Of a stretch of 64,000 nt of DNA, positions 44,795 to 53,281 are shown piece by piece. Every line of letters begins with the position of its first letter. Within the stretch, counting starts at the first letter, position 1. The stretch comes from Paractinoplanes bogorensis (GTDB taxonomy: Bacteria; Actinomycetota; Actinomycetes; Mycobacteriales; Micromonosporaceae): contig NZ_JAHKKG010000002.1 in NCBI RefSeq assembly GCF_018829635.1, forward strand, positions 744,001 to 808,000, in the 5' to 3' direction. The notes under the pieces are model-generated. The model saw only the letters and a list, made by a program, of their open reading frames with translations. It had not been told where the DNA came from and made no database searches. The translations under genes were made by a program, and so were the position numbers.

Positions 44795-45181
44795 GAAAGT
44801 CCGACCGGGGATCTTGTTAACCGGCCCGAGAAGCGGGAAACACTATTTGTCAACCGGTAATATTCGGCGATCATTTGGCTGGTCAAGTGGTGTGCAAAGG
44901 ACGAGATAATATCCCCGGAGCGGGGGCTTTAGACAATCCGCAGCGTTAGCTAAACACCACCCTCCGACATGCGGACACCGCGACCCAAAACGACTTTCAC
45001 CATTGCGCAGAGTTTACCCCTGGAGACTGCGGGTAATCGTTTTCCGAACGGTTATCGCATTCTGCGCAAAACGGCACTAAACGCTATGAATTCCGCTTCC
45101 TCGCCTATAACGTTTCTTTCGTCGCGACACGACGAGATTCGGGGGGCCGCGAGCCCCGGATGACGAAGCGAGGAGACGGCC

Positions 45182-45208
45182 ATGCGTCGTGCTACTGAGT
45201 GGGGCTGA
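45182..45208 (+). other. possible 8-codon leader reading frame
   Basis: ATG with AGGAGA six bases upstream, encoding MRRATEWG and a stop. Too short for domain evidence; may be a chance site. Confidence 0.2.
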
Positions 45209-45304
45209 AAAACGCGTGGGTGCGCTACGCCGCCCATCTTGAATACGCTGGGGCCCGAAGCAACGCGACACCATCGGCGGCGCGGGCTCGGCGACGGGAC
45301 TTCG

Positions 45305-47836
45305 ATGACCGGCACAGACTCTGACGACAACGCGACCGATCGGCGGCTCCGGCTGCTTGTCGGTCTCGTCGTCGTGGCAGCGCTGGTCGTCGCCCTGGGC
45401 GTGATCGCACACGCCTATGTGTGGCCCACACCGGCCCCCGACGTCGCGATGCTGTTCGTGACGCTGGCCGCGGTCCTGGTGGCCAACCACATGCGGGTCT
45501 ACGTCCGGATCAAGTCCAGTCAGGACGGCACCACCTGGGGCGAGGTCCCGGTGCTGATCGCGCTGGTCCTGCTGCCCGGGCCGTGGGTCGTGCTGTGCGC
45601 AGCCGTCGGGATGACCCTGCGCATGATCGCGACCCGGAAGTCTCCGCAGAAGGCGATCTTCGCGGTGGCCAAAGAGGTGCTCACCGCCAGCACCGCGGTC
45701 GCCGTCTTCTGGGCCCTGGACGTGCGCCCCAGCCTGACCGACCCGCCGGCCGCCCTCATTCCGGTGATCGTGGCCATGACCGCGATGGCGATCGTCGACC
45801 ACGCCGCCTACCTGCCGGTGATGGCCACGGCCTCGCACTCCACCGTGCGGCGGCTCGCGACGCAAGACCTCGACATGAAGCTGGCGGCCTATCTCGTACG
45901 CCTCCTGGCCACCCTGCTCGTGGTCGCCGTGCTGGCCTTCGGCGGAAGTCTGCTGCTCCTGCTCATCTTCCCGCTCGTTGTGTTCTGCATGCACCTCTGG
46001 CAGTCCCGCCGGATCCGCACCCGCGAGGAACGCGAGTCGTGGCAGCGCCTGGCCGAGGCGACCGACGAGCTCAACGCTGTCGACCTGACCCACGTGCTGC
46101 ACTCCGCGGCCTCCCGCGCGGCACTCCTCTTCTCCGCCGTCGAGACCGAGATCGACCTGGTCACCGACAGCGCCGAACGCACCGTCCGAGGGACCTCCCA
46201 GCGGGTGACGTTCGACGGCTCGCGTGCCGGGGCGACCGAGTTGCCCCCGGCCGAGATCACCGCCGAGCTGGTCACCCACGACGGGCGCCTGCACATGGGC
46301 GTGCTGCGGCTGCGCTTCGGCGGGCCGGTCAAGCTCACCGAGTTCGAGCAGTACAAGCTGCGCACCTTCACGTCCGCGCTGTGCACGGCCATCCGCAACG
46401 CGACGGCGTACGCGGAACTGCAGCGGCTCAACGAACAGAACGCGTACGACGCGGCCCACGACCCGCTGACCGGCCTGGCCAACCGCCGTGAGCTGTACGA
46501 GCGGGCCGGCGAGCACTTCCAGAGCCACACCGACGAAGGTGTCGTCGCGCTGCTGCTGATCGACCTCAACCACTTCAAAGAGGTCAACGACACGCTCGGG
46601 CACGCCGCCGGCGACGCGGTGCTGCGCGAGGTGGCCCGCCGGCTGGCCGACGCCGCGGCGCCCGGCGATCTGGTAGCCCGTCTCGGCGGTGACGAGTTCG
46701 CGGTGCTGCTGGTCGATCTGCCCACGCCGGCGCTGGCCACCCACCGCGCCAAGTCGATGCTCAGCACGCTCGAAAGGAGCGTGGCCGTCGAAGGCATGCA
46801 GATCACCGTCGAGGCGGCCGGGGGCATCGCCCTCGCGGCCGGCAGCGGCGGCGTCAACGAGCTCATGCGACGGGCCGACATCGCGATGTATCAGGCCAAA
46901 CGGGCCGGGCAACAGACCGCCACGTACGCACACTCGCAAGACACGGCCGACGTCAGCCGGCTCGCCCTGGGCAGCGAACTGCACCGCGCGGTCGCCGAAC
47001 GCGAGTTCGTGGTCGACTTCCAGCCGATCGTCGACCTGGGCAGCGGCGAAGTGGTCTCGGCCGAGGCGCTGGCCCGGTGGCACCACCCCGAGCACGGTTC
47101 GCTCACGCCGATGGAGTTCCTCCAGACGATCGAGCGGTCCGGCCGGCTGCAGGATTTCGCCGACGCCGTGCTCGACCAGGCGCTCGCGGCGTCCGACCAG
47201 TGGCGCGAGGCCGGCTTCGACCTGCCCGTGGCGGTGAACGTGTCGCCCCGCAGCCTGCTCGACCCGCGCTTCCCCGAGACGGTGCTGAGCCGCCTGGGCC
47301 GCCACGAGGTGCCGGCCGACCGCCTGATCTTCGAACTCGCCGAGACGCTGACGCTGAGCCAGCTCGACGTGGTCGGCCGCGCCCTCACCGAGTTGAGCGA
47401 GGCCGGCGTGCGCCTGGCCCTGGACGATTTCGGTACGGGCGTGACCCCCCTCTCGGTCCTGTCCCACATCCCCGTCCACCAACTCAAGATCGACCGCGAG
47501 TTCATCGGCGCCGTCCAAACCTCCTCCGAGGCCTCGGCTGTGATCCGTTCCACGGTCGACCTCGCCCGGAGCCTGCACCTGTCGGTCATCGCCGACGGTG
47601 TGGAGAGCGAGCCGCAGAGGCACGCGCTGTGGAGTCTGGGCTGCGTAGCGGGGCAGGGACACCTGTTCGCCCGCCCCATGTCGGCGGCGCGTCTGCTGGC
47701 CACGATGCAGCGTGGAACGGCCGGTCGACCGGGCGCGCTGGCACCCTCACTGCACGATGGTGGCGCGGTCGTCCGCATGTCGCGGCGCCGGTCCGGGGGG
47801 TCCGGGCGATCCGCTCTGCCACACTTGCCCGCGTGA
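45305..47836 (+). CDS. membrane GGDEF-EAL protein (c-di-GMP synthesis/degradation)
   Basis: An 843-residue protein with five to six helices (about 15-225), a GAF-like linker (about 255-385), a GGDEF domain (motif at 461-465 intact) and an EAL domain (EAL at 587-589, VNVSPRSL, DDFGTG, KIDREF, IADGVES, QGHLFARP). Both halves keep catalytic motifs, so cyclase and phosphodiesterase activity are both possible. The inhibitory I-site RxxD before GGDEF reads APGD, so product inhibition is probably absent. ATG 45305 lacks a clear ribosome site. Stop overlaps the next start (GTGA). Confidence 0.9.
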   Translation: MTGTDSDDNATDRRLRLLVGLVVVAALVVALGVIAHAYVWPTPAPDVAMLFVTLAAVLVANHMRVYVRIKSSQDGTTWGEVPVLIALVLLPGPWVVLCAAVGMTLRMIATRKSPQKAIFAVAKEVLTASTAVAVFWALDVRPSLTDPPAALIPVIVAMTAMAIVDHAAYLPVMATASHSTVRRLATQDLDMKLAAYLVRLLATLLVVAVLAFGGSLLLLLIFPLVVFCMHLWQSRRIRTREERESWQRLAEATDELNAVDLTHVLHSAASRAALLFSAVETEIDLVTDSAERTVRGTSQRVTFDGSRAGATELPPAEITAELVTHDGRLHMGVLRLRFGGPVKLTEFEQYKLRTFTSALCTAIRNATAYAELQRLNEQNAYDAAHDPLTGLANRRELYERAGEHFQSHTDEGVVALLLIDLNHFKEVNDTLGHAAGDAVLREVARRLADAAAPGDLVARLGGDEFAVLLVDLPTPALATHRAKSMLSTLERSVAVEGMQITVEAAGGIALAAGSGGVNELMRRADIAMYQAKRAGQQTATYAHSQDTADVSRLALGSELHRAVAEREFVVDFQPIVDLGSGEVVSAEALARWHHPEHGSLTPMEFLQTIERSGRLQDFADAVLDQALAASDQWREAGFDLPVAVNVSPRSLLDPRFPETVLSRLGRHEVPADRLIFELAETLTLSQLDVVGRALTELSEAGVRLALDDFGTGVTPLSVLSHIPVHQLKIDREFIGAVQTSSEASAVIRSTVDLARSLHLSVIADGVESEPQRHALWSLGCVAGQGHLFARPMSAARLLATMQRGTAGRPGALAPSLHDGGAVVRMSRRRSGGSGRSALPHLPA

Positions 47837-50355
47837 CTGATGCAGGGCAGACGGCGAGCAAATCCGCAGTTGAGGGGCCCGCCGCCGACCCCGTTGGGGG
47901 CAAACCTTCCTCCCGTACGCTTCGTGACCGCACCCCCCAGAATCCCCCCACAGAGGACGCTCAGTCCAAAACCGGTACTCCCCCCGAAGCGGACAGCACC
48001 GCACCCGGTCACGTCCTCTCCGAGTCACCCAGCTCCGAGACCGCTGCCACCACTTCGTCGGCGTCCGAGACCGCAGCCATGACTTCGCCCGTTTCCGAGG
48101 CCACCGCCACGGCATCGCCCGCCTTGGACACCGCCGCTGCATCGTCCGACTTCGAGGCCGCTGCCGACGCGTCGCCCGATCTGGAGACCACGGCCAGCAC
48201 CGCGCCCGCCGCCACTTCGCCCGCAGCTACTTCGCTCGCAGCTCCTTCGCCCAGCGCGGAGCCCACCGGCCCTGCATCGCCTGCGTCCGGCAAACCCGTC
48301 GGCAGGCCATCTCCCGAGGACTCCCCCGAAGCCGGCACCGGCGAGCCACCCTCCGACGACACCGACGGTTCGGACGAGCCGCCTGTCCCCCTCACCGACG
48401 CCACCGCCACGACGCCATCCGTCAACGCCGGCGCGCACCCGGCCACCGCAGCCAAGACGCCCACCACCGCACCCCCGGACGACAGCGCGCAGCCCGCCCC
48501 CACTAACGCCAAGACTCTCGCCACCGACGCGACTCCATCCGACAGCGGCGGAGCGCACCCGGCCACCGCAGGCATCGCACCCCCGGACGACAGCACGCAG
48601 CCCGCTCCCGCTAACGCCAAGACTCTTGCCACCGACACGACACCGTCCGACAGCGCCGGCGAACCGACCGCTACCGACGCGACCACCGGTGACGCCAACA
48701 GCTCCGGCACATCTCCCGCCCAGAAATCCGGAACCAGCAGGCCTGCCGCGACCCCCTCGTCCGACGCCGATGCCGTGAGCGACGATGACAACGTCGGCGC
48801 GACCGTCGAGGCACCCTCATCCGACAGCAACGCCCCGAGCGACGATGACAACGATGTCGCTCCCCGTCGGCCGGCCGGTCCCACCTCTCCTGCTGCCAGC
48901 GACGACACGGACGCGGACGAGGGCTACGACGACGGTGGTGAACCGCCGCGACCCGATGACAAGCCGGCCCCAAACGCGACGAAGTCCGCATCCGACACCG
49001 CGCGAGCGCCCACCACCCGGATCGGCCGCTTCTTCGCCCGCCTCGATCAAGCGGCCGGCGGCTACGCGATCGACCTCCCGCTCTACGCCCTGTCCGCAGT
49101 GTTCGCCCTGGTCACCGCTCTCTCGTCGACTCTGCTGCCGCACCGCGCCTGGGGATCGATCGCGGCCTGGGCCTACGCCGACGCCTTCCTGCTGGCCCTC
49201 CTGCAGTTCCTCGGCTACCGCGCGGTCCGCGACCGTATCGACGCCACCGGCCGCGCCTGGCGTGTCCTCCGTGCCCTGGTCGGCAACCGGGCCCGGGCCA
49301 CCCTCACCTGGATCACGTGGTCCGCCGCCGCCCTGTTGCCGCTGGTCGTCCAAGCCGTGCAGAGGGCCGACGGCCGCACCGATCGGGCCCAGGAAGAGGT
49401 GCTGGTCGTCGAACGGATGGGCGAACGCCTGCTCACCGACGGAACCCCTTACCTGTCCCGAGACGCCATCGCCGCCCTGCCCGCCGACGAGCGCCTGATG
49501 GGCTACAGCCCGTACCAGCCCGGCATGTCGGTCTTCGGACTTCCCCGAGCCATGTTCGGCGACGTCTGGTGGACCGATGCCCGCATCTGGTTCGCCCTGT
49601 TCACGGCCCTCACGTTGATCACCGCGATGGCCCTGCTGCGCAAACGGTCGACCACCCGCGCACTACAGGCAGTCACCGTCCTACCGGTCTGCGCCCTCAC
49701 GCTGGCCACCGGCGGCGACGACATCCCGGTGCTCGCGCTCTGTCTGCTGGCGCTGGCCTTCGCCGCTACCGACCGCTACGGATGGGCCGGTGTCGCCGTC
49801 GGCGCGGCCGCCGCCTGCAAACTCTTCGCGCTTCCGGTCGTAGCCGTGCTGGCAATACTGGCCATGGCGGTGGCCCGCGGCGGCAAGCTGCTCCCCGGCG
49901 CCCTCGGCCTGCCCATCCTGGTGCTGATCCCGCCGTTCCAGGTGGCTCAGGACGCCTTCCTCGAAAACGTCATCCGCTTCCCGCTCGGCCACGGACTGGT
50001 CACCAGCCCCGCCCAATCCCCGTTCCCCGGCTATCTGATCGCCCAGCACGTCCCGGAGGGTCGCTTCGTGGCCTTGGGGCTGCTGCTCGTAGTCGCGGCC
50101 GCCATCACCGTACGCATCCTCTGGTGGCCCCCGCGCACCCCGAGTTCGGCCTCGTTGATCATCGGTTGGGGCCTGCTGGCGGCCATCCTGCTGATGCCCA
50201 CGACCCGGTTCGGTTACCTTCTGTATCCGATCGCGTTCCTGGTCTGGGCCGGCGCTCTGGTTCCGCTCGTCCGGAACAGTCCCGCAAAGCCGGCACTCAG
50301 GAACCACACAGCCACAAGTAGCCCGTTGGATGACACAGCCTTGTACCGTCGGTGA
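47833..50355 (+). CDS. GT-C (GT87/DUF2029-like) membrane protein with long disordered N-terminus
   Basis: An 840-residue protein. Residues 1 to about 395 are low complexity (Ala, Thr, Ser, Pro, Asp), with a twice-repeated block (AHPATA, PPDDS.QPAP, NAKTLATD) and acidic DDDN stretches. The remainder has about ten helices: YAIDLPLYALSAVFALVTALSST, then PYQPGMSVFG, ARIWFALFTALTLITAMAL, GGDDIPVLALCLLALAFA and TTRFGYLLYPIAFLVWAGAL. The membrane part resembles GT-C glycosyltransferases of the GT87 type. GTG 47833 overlaps the GGDEF-EAL stop, implying coupled translation. Confidence 0.65.
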   Translation: MTDAGQTASKSAVEGPAADPVGGKPSSRTLRDRTPQNPPTEDAQSKTGTPPEADSTAPGHVLSESPSSETAATTSSASETAAMTSPVSEATATASPALDTAAASSDFEAAADASPDLETTASTAPAATSPAATSLAAPSPSAEPTGPASPASGKPVGRPSPEDSPEAGTGEPPSDDTDGSDEPPVPLTDATATTPSVNAGAHPATAAKTPTTAPPDDSAQPAPTNAKTLATDATPSDSGGAHPATAGIAPPDDSTQPAPANAKTLATDTTPSDSAGEPTATDATTGDANSSGTSPAQKSGTSRPAATPSSDADAVSDDDNVGATVEAPSSDSNAPSDDDNDVAPRRPAGPTSPAASDDTDADEGYDDGGEPPRPDDKPAPNATKSASDTARAPTTRIGRFFARLDQAAGGYAIDLPLYALSAVFALVTALSSTLLPHRAWGSIAAWAYADAFLLALLQFLGYRAVRDRIDATGRAWRVLRALVGNRARATLTWITWSAAALLPLVVQAVQRADGRTDRAQEEVLVVERMGERLLTDGTPYLSRDAIAALPADERLMGYSPYQPGMSVFGLPRAMFGDVWWTDARIWFALFTALTLITAMALLRKRSTTRALQAVTVLPVCALTLATGGDDIPVLALCLLALAFAATDRYGWAGVAVGAAAACKLFALPVVAVLAILAMAVARGGKLLPGALGLPILVLIPPFQVAQDAFLENVIRFPLGHGLVTSPAQSPFPGYLIAQHVPEGRFVALGLLLVVAAAITVRILWWPPRTPSSASLIIGWGLLAAILLMPTTRFGYLLYPIAFLVWAGALVPLVRNSPAKPALRNHTATSSPLDDTALYRR
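50344..50349 (+). promoter_or_regulatory. -10 element, leaderless start of zf-TFIIB gene
   Basis: TACCGT seven bases before ATG 50357, inside the end of the GT-C gene. Confidence 0.55.
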
Positions 50356-50356
50356 G

Positions 50357-50773
50357 ATGCAGATGACCTGTCCGAAGTGTCACGGCCAGATGCGGGTCTA
50401 CGAGCGCAGCGGCGTCACGATCGACCAATGCACCGAGTGCCGGGGAGTCTTCCTCGACCGCGGTGAGCTCGAGAAACTCTTCGAGGCCGAGTCGTCGTTC
50501 AACTCCCGTCAGGCCCCGCCGTCGTCCGCCCCGCCGCGTCCTGCCGCAGCCCCGCAGCCGGGCTACGGTCAGCCGCAGCCGGGTGGCTACGCCCCTCCGC
50601 CTCCACCGCCCGCGCCGGGTTACGGCCAGCCGACCCACGGCGGTTACCCGCCGGCCGCCGTTCCGGGGCACTACGCTCCCGCGCCCGGCTACGGTCACCA
50701 CGGCCACTACCGTCGCGGCCACCACGGCCACTACCGCCGGCGCAAGAGCTTCCTGCACGACATGTTCGACTGA
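50357..50773 (+). CDS. zf-TFIIB domain protein with Gly/Pro/His/Tyr tail
   Basis: A 138-residue protein: an N-terminal zinc ribbon CPKCHGQM ... CTECRGVFLDRGELEKL (PF13453 type) followed by a tail of GYGQPQPGGYAPPPPP character and a His/Tyr/Arg-rich end with a repeated RGHHGHYRR. Members occur widely in bacteria without known function. The start is just beyond the preceding stop. Confidence 0.88.
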   Translation: MQMTCPKCHGQMRVYERSGVTIDQCTECRGVFLDRGELEKLFEAESSFNSRQAPPSSAPPRPAAAPQPGYGQPQPGGYAPPPPPPAPGYGQPTHGGYPPAAVPGHYAPAPGYGHHGHYRRGHHGHYRRRKSFLHDMFD

Positions 50774-51236
50774 GCAAAGGCACAGGAGGCCGGGCCAGCC
50801 ACAACTGGTCCGGCCAGCCACAAACCGGTCCGGCCGCCCATCCGTCGGGAGCAGCCCGGTCACCAACGGCCGTCGTCGTGCACCAGCCGCGCCGGCCCAT
50901 TCCCATGAGCGGCCTGGCCGTCGTCGTGCACCCGCCGCGCCGGCTCATCCCGGTGAGCGGCCCGGTCACCAACTGCCGTCATCGCGCACCGGCTCATGCC
51001 GGTGAGCGGCCCGGTCACCAACCGCCGTCATCGCGCACCCGTCGCGCCGGGCCATTCCCATGAGCGGCCTGCCCATCGACTGCGGTCGTCGCGCACCCGC
51101 CGCGCCGGCTCATCCCCATGAGCGGCCTGGCCATCGACTGCCGTCATCGCGCACCCGCCGCGCCGGGCCATTCCCATGAACGGCCTGGCCGTCATCGTGC
51201 ACCCGCCGCGCCGGCCCATCCCCGTGAGCGGCCCAG
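50774..51236. other. intergenic minisatellite region
   Basis: About 460 bases between convergent genes, mostly the eight-unit array described at 50851. The first 75 bases carry a shorter duplication around GGCCAGCCACAA. No gene supported. Confidence 0.65.
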
Positions 51237-51290
51237 TCACCAACTGCCGTCATCGCGCACCCGCCGCGCCGGTCCATCCCCGGTGAGCAA
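50851..51290. repeat. minisatellite of about eight 48-58 bp units overlapping the SUKH-3 gene end
   Basis: Units begin with CGTCRTCGYGCACCCGCCGC and continue through GGCCCATYCCCATGAGCGGC to either a short or a longer (GGTCACCAACTGC) ending. On the minus strand each unit repeats the last coding bases of the SUKH-3 gene, which the final unit encodes (GPARRVRDDGSW and stop). Confidence 0.9.
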
Positions 51291-52439
51291 CCCCGTCAGT
51301 GCCTCATCGAGCGTGCTCCCGACGAACCATTCGCCGCCCTGGTCGAGCACGAAGACCCGGCCGAGCTCGTCGATCGCCACCACCGCGTCGCCACCCTCGA
51401 TGCCGATCGGAAACAGCGGCACCCCGATGACCTGGGCAAACTCCTCCAGCGTGACAGCCGAATACGCCCCCGGCACCGGGTCGAGCAGCAGCAGCCGAAT
51501 GGCTCGGCGCAGCCCGGGCCCCCGTCGCGCGCATCGCACCCCGGGAAAGTCGCCCACCGCCGCCCGCGCCGCGTCGAACGGTTCCAACCGGCCCCCCGCC
51601 GCCTGCACGGCCCGCTCGATCATGGCATCGCCGGTCGACGGCGACGGTCCGATCCACCCGCCCCCGGCCAGCGTGCGCGCCACATCGTGCGGGAAGCGCC
51701 CGGTCACCGGAATGCGATCCGAACCGTGCCGCCATTCGGTGGTGAACGCGAGTTCCGCCCAGGGCAGCACGGTCAGATCGACGAGCACGCTGATGCATGT
51801 CTCGCACGGGCGGTTCACTTGGCCACCGGCGGGATCGCCCTGGTCGCGTACGAGGGAAGAAGCGAAAGCGGAATCACTCAGCCAAGCCCGCGCGTCTTCG
51901 AGCGTCAGCTCGCGCTCTTGGCCGCGGGACGCCGAATGCAGCGCGTCGGACACGGCGATCAACTCGGCGTGCCGCTCGGCGCCGCGCACCCGGGCGGTCG
52001 CACCGAGCGTCTCGAGCCGGTCGAGCACCACCGGATGGTGCCGGATCGCCTGGTCACCCTTCGCGCCCTGAGACCGGAAGTGCCGATCACCCGCCGTTAG
52101 ATGCGCGACCGTCGTCGGCGTGGGCCGGCGGTGCGTCAGCCGCAGCAGCGACACGGCCGGATCGACCGTTCCGGGCGAGGCCGGACGGCGTTCCCGATAG
52201 ATCGCGGCAATCTCCTCGGGCGGCACGCTGGGCCAGGTGGAGAGCACCCCGGTCTCCCGATCGATCACCGTACGTGCGCCGTCGCCGGGCACGGAGCGTA
52301 CGGCGGAAGGCTGTTTTGTCCAGATCACGTAACCCAGATCGAACTCGGCGAGCATCGGCTCGCATCCGTATCCGCGCTGCTCGGACTCGTTGCTCGCCCA
52401 GCGCGCGGCGATCGCCTCGGCTTCCGCTCGCGTGATCAC
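51237..52439 (-). CDS. Imm35 (YrhB)-YwqJ-like deaminase-SUKH-3 fusion
   Basis: A 400-residue cytoplasmic fusion typical of polymorphic-toxin neighbourhoods. Residues 1-85 look like a YrhB/Imm35 immunity domain (ITRAEAEAIAARW, GARTVIDRETGVLSTWPS). Residues 110-222 look like a YwqJ-type nucleic-acid deaminase with both zinc motifs, HAE (157-159) and PCETC (211-215). Residues about 225-385 fit SUKH-3 (LPWAELAFTTEWRHG, VTLEEFAQVIG, DELGRVFVLDQGGEWFVG). GTG 52439 follows AGGAGG. The last dozen residues are encoded by the neighbouring minisatellite. Confidence 0.78.
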   Translation of the reverse strand: MITRAEAEAIAARWASNESEQRGYGCEPMLAEFDLGYVIWTKQPSAVRSVPGDGARTVIDRETGVLSTWPSVPPEEIAAIYRERRPASPGTVDPAVSLLRLTHRRPTPTTVAHLTAGDRHFRSQGAKGDQAIRHHPVVLDRLETLGATARVRGAERHAELIAVSDALHSASRGQERELTLEDARAWLSDSAFASSLVRDQGDPAGGQVNRPCETCISVLVDLTVLPWAELAFTTEWRHGSDRIPVTGRFPHDVARTLAGGGWIGPSPSTGDAMIERAVQAAGGRLEPFDAARAAVGDFPGVRCARRGPGLRRAIRLLLLDPVPGAYSAVTLEEFAQVIGVPLFPIGIEGGDAVVAIDELGRVFVLDQGGEWFVGSTLDEALTGLLTGDGPARRVRDDGSW

Positions 52440-52545
52440 CCGGCCGCCTCCTGAAGGGAACTGAACCCGATCGCCGGTCCCGACGTTCGCAGATTGAAGT
52501 TAACCGAACACGCAAAGTCTCGGTACGGACGAGGGGTGTGGCCCG

Positions 52546-52974
52546 GTGACGGCGACAGCGAATCGCGCGGCGAATCAGGAACTGCGGAACCGGCTCGCGG
52601 AGGTGCACGAGCGGTATACGCGTTTACGGTCCGATCTGGACGATCTGCAGAGGCGTCTGGACGCGATTCGGGTGACGGTTGTTTCGACCGACGGACTCGT
52701 CCGGGTGACGGTCGGCCCGCGCGGCGAGTTGATCGATTTGCGATTGATCCGCCGGGCGACTCGCAATATGGACAACGAATACGTTTCCCGGACGATCGTC
52801 TCGACTGTCCACAGTGCTTCCGAGCGCGCCGCGGAACAGGTTCAGACTTTGATGGGCGACTATCTTCCGGACAATTCCGGATCTCTTCGCTATCTGCGCG
52901 ACCACCAGTTCGGTTCGCTGCTCGGACGGTCGGACGAGATCGTCCAGGATCTGGCCGGCCGCGATGACCAGTAA
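52546..52974 (+). CDS. YbaB/EbfC family protein of type VII toxin locus
   Basis: A 142-residue helical-sheet protein of the YbaB/EbfC DNA-binding fold as found ahead of WXG toxins: LRNRLAEVHERYTRLRSDLDDLQRRL, then VTVVSTDGLVRVTVGPRGELIDLRL. In ESX loci such proteins are thought to be secretion-associated chaperones or partners rather than nucleoid proteins. First gene of a four-gene overlapping set. GTG 52546 follows GAGGGG. Confidence 0.8.
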   Translation: MTATANRAANQELRNRLAEVHERYTRLRSDLDDLQRRLDAIRVTVVSTDGLVRVTVGPRGELIDLRLIRRATRNMDNEYVSRTIVSTVHSASERAAEQVQTLMGDYLPDNSGSLRYLRDHQFGSLLGRSDEIVQDLAGRDDQ

Positions 52975-53281
52975 CCGGCTGCGGCTCGACGCCGACGAGG
53001 CGCTCGCCGGATCACGCGCCCTGAGCGCGGCCGGCGAGGATCTCCACGCGCGTCGGAACCGGACCGGGGCCGAGATCGCCACCGCCAGCGCCGCCACGCC
53101 GTGGGGCCGTGACCAGTACGGAAGGTCTTTCGAGCAGCATTACCGGCCGTTCGAGGAGCAGGTTCTCGAGGCGTGGCAGCAGCTCGCCGACTACGTTGCC
53201 GGGCTGGGTGACGCCGCCGCGCAATCGGTGCACGACAACGTCCACGCGGACGCCCGGGCGGCTCGGCGGTTCCGATCATGA
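52964..53281 (+). CDS. WXG100-like type VII secretion target
   Basis: A 105-residue helical-hairpin protein: LRLDADEALAGSRALSAAGEDLHARR, then PWGRDQYGRSFEQHYRPF and LQLADYVAGLGDAAAQSVHDN-like helix. Size and Trp-Gly turn fit the WXG100/ESX-associated class. It overlaps the YbaB gene by 11 bases and the toxin by four, so it is probably co-secreted with or guides the toxin to an ESX machine not present in this window. Confidence 0.75.
   Translation: MTSNRLRLDADEALAGSRALSAAGEDLHARRNRTGAEIATASAATPWGRDQYGRSFEQHYRPFEEQVLEAWQQLADYVAGLGDAAAQSVHDNVHADARAARRFRS

Larger units (their letters stand above)
44781..45304. other. low-GC intergenic region between moaC and the GGDEF-EAL gene
   Basis: About 520 bases, clearly richer in A and T than the rest of the window, between divergent genes. 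It contains the moaC -10 at its left edge, a candidate tiny reading frame with ribosome site (45182-45208) and, at 45244-45249, a TACGCT that may be the -10 of the GGDEF-EAL gene. Nothing matched the c-di-GMP or molybdenum-cofactor riboswitch motifs. A 64-codon frame at 44969 has no ribosome site and low support. Confidence 0.5.

Noticed and set aside
44969..45163. 64-codon small gene in the AT-rich gap
   Set aside because: No ribosome site or -10 at a leaderless distance, and no recognisable family; left as unsupported.
45100..45304. c-di-GMP riboswitch ahead of the GGDEF-EAL gene
   Set aside because: No conserved GEMM core or its tetraloop/receptor signature could be found; only a short G/C hairpin.
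45077..47662. 861-codon open frame on the minus strand
   Set aside because: Antisense of the GGDEF-EAL gene; composition-driven, no recognisable motif.
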